NCBI GenBank assembly: GCA_964017145.1
Contig: OZ024846.1
Span: 2,046,001 to 2,110,000 of the forward strand
Length of the DNA stretch: 64,000 nt
Source: Agrocybe praecox
Taxonomy: Eukaryota; Basidiomycota; Agaricomycetes; Agaricales; Agrocybaceae
Direction: 5' to 3'
Below the pieces are notes generated by a model. It ran no database searches, was not told the DNA's origin, and was given only the letters and a program-made list of their open reading frames with translations. The number at the start of each line of letters is the position of its first letter. Position 1 is the stretch's first letter. Positions 13,111 to 30,059 of this stretch are shown one piece after another. The position numbers and the translations under genes were made by a program.

Positions 13111-15090
13111 TCATAACTCTGGAGGGATATGCAGAGAAAAGTAAGGATGTTGCAAAGCTTCCCGCACGGTGATTCGCTGAGCAGGATCGAAAGCAAGAAG
13201 TTTCTTGACAAGATCCAAGAATTGTAAGTTGATGTGATCTGTTTCCGGTATTACTTCCTGTTGCAGCATTTAGAGAGGACTCAAATAGTAGAAAAGATCG
13301 AATTTCGTACCGATAGAGGACGTGTAGCACGAACATCTTTTTTGCTTTGTCGAGAAGCCTTTGGCTTGGGCCAATCAAGTTTGGCACCATCCTTGAAGAA
13401 TTCGGGTTTTGACCTTGCGCCTGCCCGTGCAAAGCGCTCAGGCATTTTACCCATCACCATCTCCATCATAGCAAGATGTTCTAGATTGTCGTGTGTCTGA
13501 TAGAGAGCCAGCCCAGTGTAGAACTCGACGAGGATGCACCCTAGTGAATAAGCATCACAGGGGAATGACCAACCGAGACCTAGATGGTTCGTATGAGAAA
13601 AAAAGATCAGAAACGTATACCCAGCCTACATACCGAGAATAATCTCTGGTGCTCGATAATGTCGGGTGGATACGACAGAGGAATGATATTCTTGTTCGAA
13701 AGTCGCCGAACCAAAATCTATTAGACGGATGTCTGTCGATTCCAATATCTTTTTGGACTTCGGTGGGGCGTTTCGCTGACAGCTATATAAGTCAAACCAT
13801 CACAATAGTAGAAGCAATACAAACCTTTCCGGGTACAGCAATGTGAGCCGTTCGATATTCGTTATGTACCAACAATATGTTCTCTGGCTTGAGATCCGTA
13901 TGGATTAGTCGGAGCTCATGCAGGACTAGAAAATGAGATGTCAATGAATAAACTGAAACAATGTGAGATGAATGCAAAAACATACAAGCCACGCTGCCCA
14001 GCAATTGACGAGCAAAACTTTGGATGTGATGGCGTGGAAAAGGAGCAAAATCGTTCTCCTTGATAAAATCGTAGACACACATCCCTAGGAGCTCTGAAAC
14101 GAGACATATGTGATTTCGATGATCGAACCAACTCAGAAGATGTATGCAGTTACTGTAAAAGGTAATAAGACGATGCAGGATTGAAAATAAAAGAAAGATT
14201 CTTACTTTCGATTGGTGGGATCACGTTCCCTTAGCTTCTGAAGTACGCGTACTTCGATTTTGCTTGCATCACGATACTTGGGAATAGCACGAATGATTTT
14301 GATGGCCACCCTAGTATTGTTTTCGGTGTCGATGGCTTCAACAACTTTACCAAAGGTGCCTTGACCCAACAATCGAACTGTTCGATCTGAAGAAAAAGAT
14401 GTGTAAGAACAATATGTCGTGTTTGAGGAGTCAACTTACAACGTCTGTGAATCATGTCATCAGGAACGATAATATAATGGCCTTCTTTATCGTCACAGGA
14501 TACGGGCCCCTTGGAGGTCTGAAAAAATAAATATGGTCAAAGAAAGGAACAGTAATTAAAAGGCAAGGATAACAAACATCGTCAGTAGTAACAGCAGGCC
14601 GGCTGTCCCATGACTTGTTGGAGACAAGGGCATGAGATTGTTGACTGCTTGAAGCCGCAGGCTTCTTGGCCGCCGGCGCACGGACCTCATCATTATGGTC
14701 TCGTTTCTTCTTCTTTGGAGCCGGGGCAGTCATCACAGAAGAAGAACTGGTTGAAAGGGCTTGAGCTTCTGCTGCAGCTCGTGCTCTAGTTCGAATGGGG
14801 GCGCCATAAGATGGGGGCTGGTATGACGCAGAGTAAGCACCATTATGGGTAGTTGATGGTGAGATTGTGGGAGGTGGGGGTGGTGTATCGTCGATTACGA
14901 TGACCTCTCTCAGGCGACCGTCGCTATCGACTTCCTGGACCTCGCTGTAGCTGACAGTGTACTGATGTGCGCGTTTACGCTTCCTGGTCGCCACCGGTGA
15001 TGAAGTGATACCGCTGGGACCAGCAGCATTTAGGCCGCTGCGAGCATATTGAGAAATAATCTGAGTTGGCAGCGGATGTACCGCCGCCAT
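13111..15090 (-). CDS. KNS1: LAMMER-family dual-specificity protein kinase (CLK/Kns1/Lkh1)
   Basis: CLK-type kinases phosphorylate SR splicing factors and other substrates. The first exon (15090 to about 14580) is a disordered regulatory region with basic patches (ATRKRKRAHQ, PKKKKRDH) that look like nuclear localisation signals. The kinase domain follows across introns: LLGQGTFGKVVEA (glycine loop), VAIKII (catalytic Lys), IHTDLKPENILLV (catalytic loop), LIDFGSATF (DFG), STRHYRAPEIILGLGWS, and EHLAMMEMVMG, which is the diagnostic LAMMER signature in subdomain X. The C-terminal exon has FDPAQRITVREALQHPYF and stops at 13111. All catalytic residues are present, so it should be active. It diverges from the MYST acetyltransferase across about 900 bp. 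Confidence 0.97.
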
Positions 15091-15997
15091 CGTCTGCGTA
15101 GCTGTATAAGACGTGGTGGGTAGTGGTCAAGGGGGAAAAGAGAGAGCTGTGTGCTTGCAAAGCCAAAAGAATCCTTAACAGGTCAGCACAAACGGGATAC
15201 GGTTCCACTCAATTGTTGGTTCCTATTTGGCGCTCGCAGTGCCACATACCGAATGTCTCTTTTTCTTTTCTTTTCTCTTTTTCTTTTCTCACTTGCATCA
15301 CGTTTCTAGTATCTCCTAAGCCATTTCCCAAGACATCAGGCTGTAAAACAGTTTTTTTTTCTAGTTTAAAGAGGCGGAAATGTCGCTGCGGCACTACGGC
15401 CGGACATGTTTTCTCCTTTGCTGTGTCCGTTATTATATAAGAGAGCACCAATTGTCTCCCTTACGCCTGATGGTCGCTAGAACAAATCCCGAGTAGGCTG
15501 CCCTCCTTTCACATGGGGCATTTGCCAGCAGGACCGACACCGTCAGTCTGCCTGCCAATTCTCGCCCGAAATAGGTTACGGTGCTGGGCCAACTTCGGGC
15601 ACGGGTTTCGTCAAGAAAATTGTCCGGAGTCACAAATCAATTGAATTAAATATCGGTGCCACGGTCGTTTTGAGTCACTCACTGGAAACGCCATGGCCAG
15701 CCCCGTGTCCATGGTCCGTGTGTGATCCCTTTTACGTCCCAAAAATTGTTCGTGGGCTCATGAATACCACATAGTACTGTTGCAGGCTGATACATTTTAC
15801 AAACCGAATTGCTCTGTTAGTTCGCGATCAAAGGCGCAACACACATTTGAATTGGTCAGACCGCGCCAAACCAGCTAATTCGTGTAAACAAACTCAAACA
15901 ACCTTGTTCACCGTCTCTGTCGACGAGCTGTCGTTCTTCTACCCTTCTTTATCCCTTTTTTTGTAGAATACACCACTCACTACATGCTGCATGCGCT
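15091..15997. promoter_or_regulatory. Divergent promoter region of the LAMMER kinase and the MYST acetyltransferase
   Basis: 907 bases between two start codons. A long pyrimidine tract (TTTTCTTTTC-type, 15256-15290) lies 166-200 bases upstream of the kinase start; on the kinase strand it reads as a purine tract. A 5-codon upstream ORF sits directly against the acetyltransferase start (see findings). No other coding sequence is supported here. Confidence 0.45.
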
Positions 15998-20001
<4,004 letters not shown>

Positions 20002-20214
20002 CTTACAAGTTGTTATTATTTGGCAAAATGGATTGAAACAAACAAAAGGGTTGAAACGATCCGAGCCATTTCTGTTGGATCGATCCAATCCATTCGTGCG
20101 GCTCGTTTGTGTATGGCCTCGCAGGTACAAAAGTCAGTCTCCTACTCTTCTTCTCCTTCCCCCATCTCCTTATGACCACAATTATGTTCTTTCCGCCCTA
20201 GCAGCGAGGCAACA
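20002..20214. other. Short intergenic gap
   Basis: 213 bases between two genes on the same strand. It must hold the terminator of the acetyltransferase gene and the start of the next transcript; a pyrimidine-rich stretch precedes the ATG at 20215. Confidence 0.35.
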
Positions 20215-22047
20215 ATGAGTTACGCCCATATGCCTCTCCAAGATCGTAGAGACCCTAATCTCGACGCAGGTGGCTCGGTGTGTCCCTATGATTCGACTCA
20301 TGAACCATTCTGCTCACCATCTTTCCAGACTTCTTTCCACCAGAATGGTCTTGGTCAAGCTTTGGGAAACCATCTTACTGCGGGTGTGGGCCATGCGCCT
20401 ACTTATAGTCGTAATGATTTTCGCAATCTATCCACTTCCCCACCCACTCTTAACCAGCCAGGTTCTTCAAACCATGCCGGCACCTCATCCTCACATTCGA
20501 CATTTGCCGTACAGGCAACCGTAACCTCTCCTGCTATGAAGCGCAAGCAGGTCGATGGCTCTCAGAATGCCCAGACAATAAAACGGAGGCGGGAAACTGG
20601 CGGCCCTGGCCCGGATGAAGGGGATGGCTATGATCTTGACGGCGGCGCTCAGGGTGCTAAACACTGGACAGACGAAGAGAAATCCAAGCTTTTCAGTTGG
20701 CTAATGGGTCCCGGTCAGGAAGAGCATTGGAATTCCTTGCGTGCAACGAAAAATTCTTGTTTGCGAGATGTAAGATTGCCCACATACACATGCATTGCAA
20801 TTTCATTTTTGACAGAGATAATCTTATCTAGTGTGCAGCTGAAGTATTTGGTGGGAAAAAAACATACCAGGCATTGAAGGGGTGCTATGAACGTAATTTT
20901 AATCTGTTTAAGCAGATCTATGCCTTCGAAACGGCCCATGGGCAGACGGGAGGGGCCAGCAATATTGCTCAGCTGAGTGAGGCTGATCGTCTGAGAGAGT
21001 ACGAGCGGCGCTTGCAAATCGCCCGCAAGGGAGGAAGCGATGTCGGGAATATTACAGCTCGGACGATTGATCATTGGCACCGTGTGGGATGGTATGAGCT
21101 ATTCTATCGAAGGTAGGCGGAAACCTATTATCTTACAGCTTTTGTCTTAAAAATTAATCCATCGTTAGATGGCATGGGGACCCGGCCACCACACGACCAG
21201 TGCAGGGTAGGAGTTCGGGAGTCGGAAATAACAGTATGGTCGGCGGAGATGACGGGGATGACGACGACGCAGCGATGGATTTTGCAGATCATTCATCTCA
21301 TCTGAACGGACTGAACGGACTCGGTCATGATCGTCAGCAGCAGCAGCAGCAACAGCAACAACAACAGACACAGACACAACAGCAACAACACCAGCAGCAG
21401 CAGCAGCATGTTTATATCAATCCACAGGATCTACGAGATAACCCACCGCCCCCTCCCCCTCCACCAATTTCTCAGGCACCTTCTGCAGCCGGTCTGCGTC
21501 CCGGACCAATACAGCACCCTTCTCATTCGTCACATCCTCCCCATCCTTCCCATCAGCTTCACCCTTCGCACACGACTCAGGTGCAAGCGCAACCTCAACC
21601 TCAGTCTCAGTCTCAGCCTCAGCCTCAGCAGCCAACGCCGATAAGCCAGCCACATCCTCAACCACCTTCTTTGCATCCATCACTACCCATGCCATCAATG
21701 TCATCTGATACACCTAATATGCATCTACCGATTACCCAGGAAGTAATAGCTGCCTGCCTGCATTATCTTAATTTGCAAACCAAAGTAGCTCAAGAGAAGT
21801 TGGAATACCTGCGGCGAAGAGAGGCTCGAGAGATTAGTGAAATCAACTCGAAGAAGGAGCAGTTGAACAACAAAAATAAAACTGAGAAAGCCATTGTATG
21901 TGTTCTTTACTTCTTAATGTGGAATTTCACCAGTACTTATTATTCATGTTGTAAATTTTTCAGGAATTGATAAACAATCCAAATACTGACGCCAACCTGA
22001 AGCAAGTGGCCACAGAATATCTCAGGAAGATGTTTTTACCAGATTGA
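20215..22047 (+). CDS. Myb/SANT-like DNA-binding protein with polyglutamine and polyproline tracts
   Basis: Exon 1 has a disordered Ser-rich N-terminus, then a basic patch (IKRRRE) and the motif HWTDEEKSKLFSWLMGP, which has the Trp spacing of a Myb/SANT-type helix. It continues after the intron with VFGGKKTYQALKGCYERNFN. Later exons give RTIDHWHRVGWYELFYRRWHGDP, a CAG/CAA-encoded polyglutamine tract (21335-21408), a polyproline run, and Ser/Pro/Gln repeats. The final part is a helical, probably coiled-coil segment (LNLQTKVAQEKLEYLRRREA) ending LRKMFLPD. It resembles a transcription-factor-like family conserved in Agaricomycetes, but I cannot name the orthologue. The helical C-terminus suggests oligomerisation. 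Gene boundaries are good; the DNA-binding role is inferred. Confidence 0.8.
21335..21408 (+). repeat. CAG/CAA repeat encoding polyglutamine
   Basis: Mixed CAG and CAA codons, interrupted by ACA and CAC codons, encode two Gln-rich blocks. The codon mixture suggests selection on protein rather than pure slippage. Length polymorphism among strains is likely. Confidence 0.85.
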
Positions 22048-22409
22048 TATATCCTTCCCCCAACCCTAACATCTGTGCTTGTTTGCTTTCCCCTTGGTAC
22101 ACCCCTATATCTTGCGTTCATTTTATGCTGTTTTGTTGTTTTGTATTACGACATGACCTCTCACGATATCTGTATTCGAATAGTGTAACGACCTCATCTG
22201 TTCTCCCTCCCTGCATCTCTCAAATGTTATCCTGCTTCTTTCAACTTTTTTTTGGCCTATTATTATATCATTATACAATTTGCGTCTACGTCAAAACATG
22301 CGAGCATTAAAAAAAAAACCCCTGTGTAAAATATGAATTCTCTCGTCGTTCGGTCCCAGCCAGTATGTATAAAGTCATTCAGTTAGTCAGAAAGTTGTGC
22401 ATTCATTAA
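22048..22409. terminator. Convergent 3' region between the Myb-like gene and the ABC transporter
   Basis: 362 bases where two transcripts meet. It is T-rich on the plus strand, with a run of A at 22309-22318, and holds no coding sequence. It presumably carries the polyadenylation signals of both genes. Confidence 0.4.
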
Positions 22410-25400
22410 TCATGCGTCTGCATCAGCGGTCATGGCCTTCACAGCCAGTTTTATGTCGTCAACCGTTATCGAGGAGCGTTCGCACATTCCTCGGAAAATA
22501 CCATCAGCCTTATCGTATAAGTTAAGTGGTGTGTCAAATTCCTAGCATCGAAATATATTTAGCGCTCGCATTATTGGCCTCAAATTACGAGAGCACTTAC
22601 AGCAATTTGTCCAGCATCGAGAACGCATATGCGATCATAAGATATAATTGTGCGCAAGCGGTCTGGTTTTTTTCACTTGAGATAAAGATAGATTGAACAA
22701 ACAAGGGTTTGACTCACGAGCTATGCAAAGAATGGTGCGGTCCTGGAACTCGTAAGAAATGGTATCCTGGATTTTGCGATCCGTTTCATAGTCCACGGAT
22801 GCTAAGGAATCTATGTTAGAAAACAGTCATAGACCTTAAGCGCAGAAAAAAATGATGCACCTGTAGCTTCGTCCAGAATAATGACCTTGGCATTTTTGAC
22901 CAAGGCACGAGCCAGAGAAACAAGAGACCGCTTGATTGCAGACGGCAAGATCAGTGGGAAGGTCATACAGAAAACCTTCTGGTTGGCTCACCTGCCCAAC
23001 AGATAGATTTGCACCCTCATCCTCGATCACTGTATCCAGTGTGAACCGGTTCGTGGGTGTGTGAGTTCCGCTGGGGGACTCATCCTCATTTTTAATCATC
23101 GAATTGTGTTTGGACGCCTCCACCAAATGAGCTCGCTTCAGTGCATCCCACAAAGTGACATCGTCGTGAAGATTGAAGGGGTCGAGATTTGACCTTAATG
23201 TACCAGAGACTAGAAAATGAATCAGTTAGGACAGTAGTCAAGAATATCGACGTCATATTTTCTCACAAAGCAACTATAATTGCAATGCAGTTAGATAAAT
23301 AAAGGATGTTAAAAATTGCTTTAAATACGCACCGGGTCTTGAGGAATAATGGCAAGGCTCTTCCTCAGGTCTGTAAGACCAATGGTAGAAATATCGACAT
23401 TGTCCAATGTAATGGAGCCGGAAGATAACTCGACGAGACGGTAGAGTGCTGGTGGTGATATCTTATTAGCTTGAGAAAATATAAACTGAACTAAACTCGC
23501 CTGTCATGATTGAACTCTTGCCTGCACCGGTTCTATTAAAATTATTCAGCACCACGTGCGTGAAAGCAAGGCTGACAGAATGTATTTTACCTTCCGACTA
23601 TGCCTATCTTTTCCCCAGCTTTCACGGACATCGAAATGCCTTTCAGCACAGGTGGAAGCTCAGGCCTGTAACTGAGCACTACGTTCTTGAGCTCGAGTTG
23701 ACCTTCTGCCGGCCATGACGTAGGAGGCTTCTTCTCAGGTAAATTGTGTGGTGCTTCTTGTTCAATGCCCTTCGCGTAAAACACAACCCGCTCGACCGAG
23801 TTCATGTCATTTTCCACTTCAGCGCTCTGGCGAACCATCCATCCAAACCTATATATATAAACGTAAGGCAACTTCGATAAAACATGCAGGGTAGCGTGGA
23901 CATACGCTTGTTGCACGCTCAGAATGTAAGAAAGAACCAAACCAGTCTGCGAAGGGGAGATCGTGAACCGTGTCCCAACTGTCAACAATGCGACGATGAA
24001 GGTCAATAGTGCTCCCAAAAAGTCTAATCGGATACCGAGCCAACGCTGTCGATCACATTAGCAAAATTAAACGACGATGTAGCAACGGAGATAGTACCTG
24101 ATTGGTAACGGTAAGCCAGTAAGCCCGGTTTTCGACGTCGACCCGGTTTTCATTATCCAGTCGGAACCGGTTTGCTTCTCCATAGGCACGAATGGTGGCT
24201 AGACCGGACAAACTCTCTGAAAAATGAGAGTATAGCGACGATCTCAAGACGGCATCTAGATGAATTGGATCAATATTGTTCCCTAAGAAATCGCAGATGT
24301 GAGAAAGACATTACCCAGACGCTAAAACACGAAGACAGTCAGTCCGTCATCTAGAATATTTGATGGGAGCTCATGACATACCTTTAATTCTCGGGCGCTT
24401 GCTCGATAGAAAGCCGCAGCATAAATGTATCCGATAAGGATAACAAAGACTCCGATTAAAAACCATGGTAAAACGATAGAAATTAAGATGATGGCGCCAA
24501 GAATAGATGAAAAAGTTGCCATGAACATGCGAAGGGCATCTAAATTCCCACATTGTAAGGAAACGGCTCGAAACCACATAGCTGTTCGGACGAACCTCCT
24601 AATAAATTATCGATAGTATCAATATCTGCGAATAACCCATTTAGTAAACACGATTCCCAATATTGCTATGCAGACTTTGTACCTTTGGAGAATCGATTCA
24701 TAATACGACCGAGGGGCTACAAAATCGGGTTTAACGTATAATAATATAATTATGAGAACATGCGAGCTCACTGTGGTCTCAAAAAATGACATGGGAGCAT
24801 GCATAACCCTTTGGATAGCAGACTAGTAGAAACGATTAAAATCAAAATACTGCTTATACGAGGAATTGCGTACCTTGTGTAAGGATTGCGATGCAAAATA
24901 TGTCAGTAGTGCAAAAGATGCCCCCATGACAAATGAGAATAGGGCTTGTGAAACCCCTAGAGCAGCATAAACACCCATCTGCAGACCAGGTTAAAATGCA
25001 AATCGCCACGAAGAAAAAAAACTATATCTTACGTAGAACCCTTGAGGTTGATGGAACGTTCTGGTACATAGATTAGTGGTCAAATCGAAAGAAGCATAGA
25101 TATAATTGCATACTGTTCTTGCCACCAGACGAGCCTACCATTCATTTTAGGATTGTTTTCTGATATTCGTGAAGATATAAACTTACCAATAAGACGAAAG
25201 GACCGTGGCACCCTGCATGAGGGCGAGCGACATTAGGAGGAGAGGAACGACAATTTCACCGTGGCCTGCTTTCATGTAGTCCTTGTATATGTCCGAAGCA
25301 ATGGCGCCCGTGTTCCTTTCTTCTTGCTGCATGAGTGCCGCGCCAGCTACGGCTTTCTTCATTTTCTCCATCTTGACCTTTTCTGCTGCCGCCTTGCCTT

Positions 25401-28122
25401 CTTTGGTTTCTAGCGAGTCCTCGATAGCGTCTTCCTCTTCCTCTAATTCTTTTTCTTCCTCCTCTTCAGCACTACCAAACTCATTAATGAATGCCGAGAA
25501 TGCACCGTCCTTAGACATCAGCTCGTTATAGGTACCCTGTTCAGCGATAGTGCCATCCGAGATAGCATATATGTAGTCCACCTGGGGGAGGAAGTGGAGT
25601 GCGTGGGTGACAAGTATCCTTGTCTTGCCAGAGAGACTGTTCTGTAATACATTTTGGAAAACAGCCTTGCCGACGTGGGCGTCAAGTGCTGATAGGGGAT
25701 CCTAAATATATATGGTTAGGATTTCAAGTTGGCATATATGATAAGCAAATAGATATACGAACATCGAAAATCTGGATTTCAGTGTTGCAGTAGATCGCTC
25801 TGCAAATATTGATCCTCTGTTTCTGACCTCCGGAAAGGGATATTCCCTTTTCTCCGACTTCAGTCATGTCACCATTGGGCAACATTTCAAGATCGGTTTC
25901 CAGACAAGAATCACGGATGGCGTTCCAGTACCTATCTTCCTCAAAAGGTCGTCCGAAGCAGATATTTTCTCTGATAGTCGCGTTCTGAATCCATGCGCCT
26001 TGTGGACAATAACCCACTGATCCGCCAAAAACGATGCTGCCAGACGTTTTCCTCATCTCTCCTATAAGACCCTGGAGTAAACTTGTCTTCCCGCTCCCAA
26101 CGGGGCCAACGATGGCCACGAGTTGACCTCGGGGGATAGTCATCGTGATGTCCTTCATTTTGAAAACTCGGTCTGCTTCATTCTTTGCTTTTTCCTCTGC
26201 ATCTGCTGTGCGTTGCTTTTGGTCAGCAGCGGCCTTCGCCTTGACTTCGGCTTTGGCCTTGGATGATTGTATCAATCGGCTGTGGTGTTTCTTGCCCTTC
26301 TTGCCCTCTTCTTCCGGGGGAGGTGAATCCCAAGTGAAGGAGGCGCCTTTTACTTCTAGGGCATAGTCGATGTTTGGATCGACTGTATGCGTCTTCTCTA
26401 ACAATTCTGCCTCGAAGACTCCATATAGACGCCCTGTGGCGTTAGCAGCATCGGCAATCGCACTAAAAGAGACAGCTATGATAAATTTGGTTTAGTATGA
26501 CAATGATCGACAATGTGATCATGAATGGACCTACGTAAAAACATAAGGGGTAGACGCAGCAACGTAAATAGGGTCAAAGAGGTGAAGATAGCTGCCGGCT
26601 CTAGAGTGTGCCCCGTCGCTGAGTAGGTGATGAAAGCCAAGACCGACGCCAGGACTGGCATACTCATCGCAACGGCATTGTTCGCAGAGCGGATGAGTAG
26701 TAGTGAACGTATATAGCTATAGTGATAGTGTTAGCCCCTGAGCGAGTATTTGGAATAAACTGATAACTCACGCCATCTCGTTCCTGCGGTACGTAGATAT
26801 CCGTTCAAGGAAGGGAACCTCCCAAGCAAAAAATTTGATGACTTTCATGCCACCAAGTAATTCCTGGAGAAGCTTTGCGCGCTTGTCCGTCCATTCCATG
26901 CTTTTTCTCCTCAAACCAAAGAGTTTCTTCATGACGAACGTTTGTACTGGGGTCGCAAGAACGAAAAAAGCGAAGCCGGCAAGAGCGGACGGTCCCAGGG
27001 TGGTTAACAGAAGAATCAGGCAAATTATCATTTGTATAGGTGCTGTCCACGCCTGGATTACAGTTAGTGCACTTTCACTTACGACAATAAATAGGAACTT
27101 GCCATATGGAAGAAACCTGCACAAAAATCTATGCGAGAAACATCGGTCGAAATATGATTGACTAATTTTCCGTTCGTGAGGGTCGATCGTGCACGAGAAG
27201 TCAACCTAAGGGAGCGGTCGTAGATAGCGGTAATCAGACCACCTCGAATAAGAACACCAGTAGAGGTGCTGCGGTAGAAGAAGTGGTGGGTGCAGAGCGA
27301 TGCAATGATTTGCATCAAAATAAGACCAAAGGCCAATCCGATCCCTTTACCAATGGGTGGGACGTTTCCTCCAGTTCTGTGCCCAACGTATGAATCTGTG
27401 GCAAAGTTGATAATGGCCTATGCATATAATAAGTTTACACTCGATATCAGTAGAAATAAACCAAAACGTACCCGCACGACAAGGGGACTTGTCACCTGGG
27501 AGGTATCCCCAATGACTTTGAGGAGACCCGCTGACCAGAACCACCACTTGACGCTGTCATTCATAGCCCAGACCAAGCTCGCTTTCTTTTTTCCTGTCTT
27601 CTCCCTCCATTCCTTTTCCTTCTCGGCCCTCTTCCCTGTAACTGACCACCAGACGCGCTTGAAACCTGGTTTTATTTCTCCACTGGCTAGTTTGGTGTTA
27701 TATTCTTCAGCTTCTTTGACCCGACGTTCAAACGAGCTGGTAATTAGTTCAGCGATATGCGCTGCTCCTCGTTCAGATTGGAGTTTCCAGAGATCCGGTG
27801 CTTCTAATGGACGAGCGTAGCCCAGACTCAACAGGGGTGTTATCCATCCAAAAGTTATGAGGTCAAAAAGATTAGCAGTGGCTTCAGGTATCAGTGACGA
27901 CTCTTCAAGCGACTTGAGTGGGGGTGCAGGAGCCTTGGTAGTCGTGAACGGGACGCGCTGCCACCTGAAAATCAAAATCAGTACAAATGACGTAGTCAAG
28001 AGATAAAAGGCTTGCCATGATCTAGAGTGTCCTGGGAGATCTGTGGTAACTTGTTCTTTCTTGGTGCTGTCGATGGATTCGCGACTTCCTTTCTCCGTGT
28101 CGGTGGTCGATTTTGAGGACAT
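22410..28122 (-). CDS. YOR1: ABCC-family full ABC transporter, YOR1-like
   Basis: Full-length multidrug/oligomycin-resistance type exporter, expected at the plasma membrane. From the start at 28122: a short cytosolic N-terminus with one hydrophobic segment (no complete TMD0), then TMD1, NBD1 with Walker [25 protein letters not shown] and [16 protein letters not shown]2 and NBD2 follow, with Walker [15 protein letters not shown] signature, and ILDEATASVD. Two charged insertions stand out: a Lys/Ala/Glu stretch between the first strand of NBD1 and its Walker A (about 26170-26310), and an [13 protein letters not shown] linker after NBD1 (about 25420-25480). The gene has more than ten short introns. 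All ATP-binding motifs are intact, so it should be functional. Substrate is unknown. Confidence 0.95.
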
Positions 28123-28728
28123 GGCGACGAAAGAATTACAAGTGTGTCATGGGTGGGGACCAAACACTTTATAATTTGAAGATGGACAAACCGGCTTTCT
28201 TTCCGGGAGATTGCAAAGCATGCTGACTGTTCCACATGGGTGTATACAAGCGTATAGATGTCTCGTCACCCCGATGAGGAACCGTAAGTAGAAAAAACTT
28301 GGCCCGCGTTTATAAAAAGACGTCTATAAACACTGACACCTCCACTGCGTAATCAATGATACGTCGTCCTTTTTTCTTTCTTCTTTGCAGCACAAACCGT
28401 GGAGTCGACGACGTCTCGGATTTGTCGCCTTTGGTACTGCATGGATAGCTATGATAAGCAATGTGATCCTGACTCGCGACCACACGGAACACACAATCGA
28501 GAGCGTCCATCGAACAGCTGAGAATTGTGGCGGCATCATTCCGATAATGTGTAGCGGCAGGGGTAATTTGTGAGAAACAGTGGCCCTGGAAGGTGTACGT
28601 GCTTCAACTGATGACCCGGATGTTACAGAAATAGAATAGACATCCCGCCTTAGGCTTTCCGTGTTTCTGACCATAGATGATGACTGTGCAATGGATATGT
28701 CTACGTATTACTATAGACAATTAATTAA
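28123..28728. other. Intergenic region upstream of the ABC transporter
   Basis: 606 bases between the transporter start and the stop of the next minus-strand gene. Short ORFs exist on both strands but none shows protein-like features, so nothing is called. It should hold the transporter promoter. Confidence 0.4.
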
Positions 28729-29870
28729 TTACATAGCTTTCTGATTTTTCAGAGGAAACTTGGGGATGTTGACACCCCGCCCTTCTCGGCGTTCAGCTCG
28801 TTCCCATTCTTCGTCCTCTAGATACTGATCTAATGCAAGGCTTTCCAAAACTGCTTGATTACCAACAGTAGAGTGAAGACGCTTCGCGGATGTCCGGCTA
28901 TCTCCTGTTTCCTTTGCTTTAATAGCAAATGCATCTTGCTCACACGCATCATCGGCGAGCGCTACGTAGGCTTTAGCGACGCGCCAATCTTCCTCTTTAG
29001 TCAGCGTCTGTAACTTTTTCTCAGCGCGTTCTCTCGCTATTTCATCCTGCTTCCTCGATTCCTCGTCAGGACTCAAGGTCAACGATTCGTGTGGTTTCGC
29101 AGTAGGAGGAAGCTTGATAAAAGAGCGTGTGTGCAGAAGATGAGGAGTTGTCCGTAATACGCTGGGTGGAAGATTATTCATTCTACAGATTTCATACGCC
29201 TTGAGAATTTACAAACGCATCGGTCAGATGTCCGTATCCATGAGCTTCATTGAAAGATACCCACGTCTACACCAAAACGTAGCGCTATGCCTTGTAGAGT
29301 ATCCTGTCGGTTAAGATAGTATTTGTAAGGCGCAGTCCTCCCGGTCTCCGCAGTCGGCACAGAGTGTCGTACGTCGCTCTTTACCTCCGAGAACGACGAA
29401 AATTGTGTGTTAGGTTCAGCAGGAGACGTAGGACCTGAGCTCCCGGAGCTGCCTATTGCTACATCCACGTAAGGCGGCGGTGGCGGCAGAAGACCCTCGA
29501 GGCTTTCTTCATCATCTTCGTCATCCCCAAGTACAAAAGTGTCTTCGTCCCTGAACGAACCGTCGATACTCGCTGATCCCATAGCGGCAGCTAATGGAGC
29601 CGTTCCCTTACCTTTCGGCGACAGAAAACCGTTATTCCTGGATGGTGTCCGTGACCCTGAGGCGACGAGATCTACCCCACCAAGACACGCCAGGCAAGGA
29701 TTATATCGAGCCAAACGTGGGTTGAGGGATATACAGGAGGGACATATAGGTCGTTGACAACAATTTGTGATGTGCAATGTGCTGACAATGTCTCGCATCG
29801 GAGGCAAGGAAGAGGAACAAGCTAGGCAAAGTGTAGTGTTGCGGTCGATGTTCTCGGATTTGTCGTGCAT
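28729..29870 (-). CDS. Intracellular LysM-domain protein with N-terminal zinc-finger-like cysteines
   Basis: Two exons. Exon 1 from 29870 starts without a signal peptide. It has a Cys cluster (CLACSS...CCQRPICPSC...CLAC) of the kind seen in RING-like zinc-binding folds. A disordered acidic/Pro-rich stretch follows, then the first half of a LysM motif (YYLNRQDTLQGIALRFGVD). After an intron at about 29190-29262 the second half follows (AYEICRMNNLPPSVL...HTRSFIKLP). The C-terminus is a charged helical region with repeated Lys/Glu. Fungal proteins of this type are cytosolic or membrane-trafficking LysM proteins rather than secreted chitin binders. The precise role is unknown; a secreted effector is unlikely given the absent signal peptide. 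Confidence 0.82.
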
Positions 29871-30059
29871 ATTGTAGCACTAGGATTAACCGTAAATGAA
29901 AGCGATATAATAGTAAGATTGGGATATATATCTGAGAGATGAAAGTCAGGAAGGAAGAAAGCACGGATCACATGTAGGCACCCATGACGGCAAGATTAGA
30001 TTATGTGGTATCAGACTATCAGTTATTTAATCTAAAACTCCATCTTGACCAGCCCTTCC
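29871..30059. promoter_or_regulatory. Divergent promoter between the LysM gene and PCC1
   Basis: Only 189 bases separate the two starts, so regulatory elements are probably shared. An ATG at 29984 opens a reading frame that overlaps the PCC1 start out of frame and could damp translation if transcribed. Confidence 0.4.

Noticed and set aside
28324..28674. 116-codon minus-strand ORF upstream of the ABC transporter
   Set aside because: Competing ORFs exist on both strands and none looks like a protein family.
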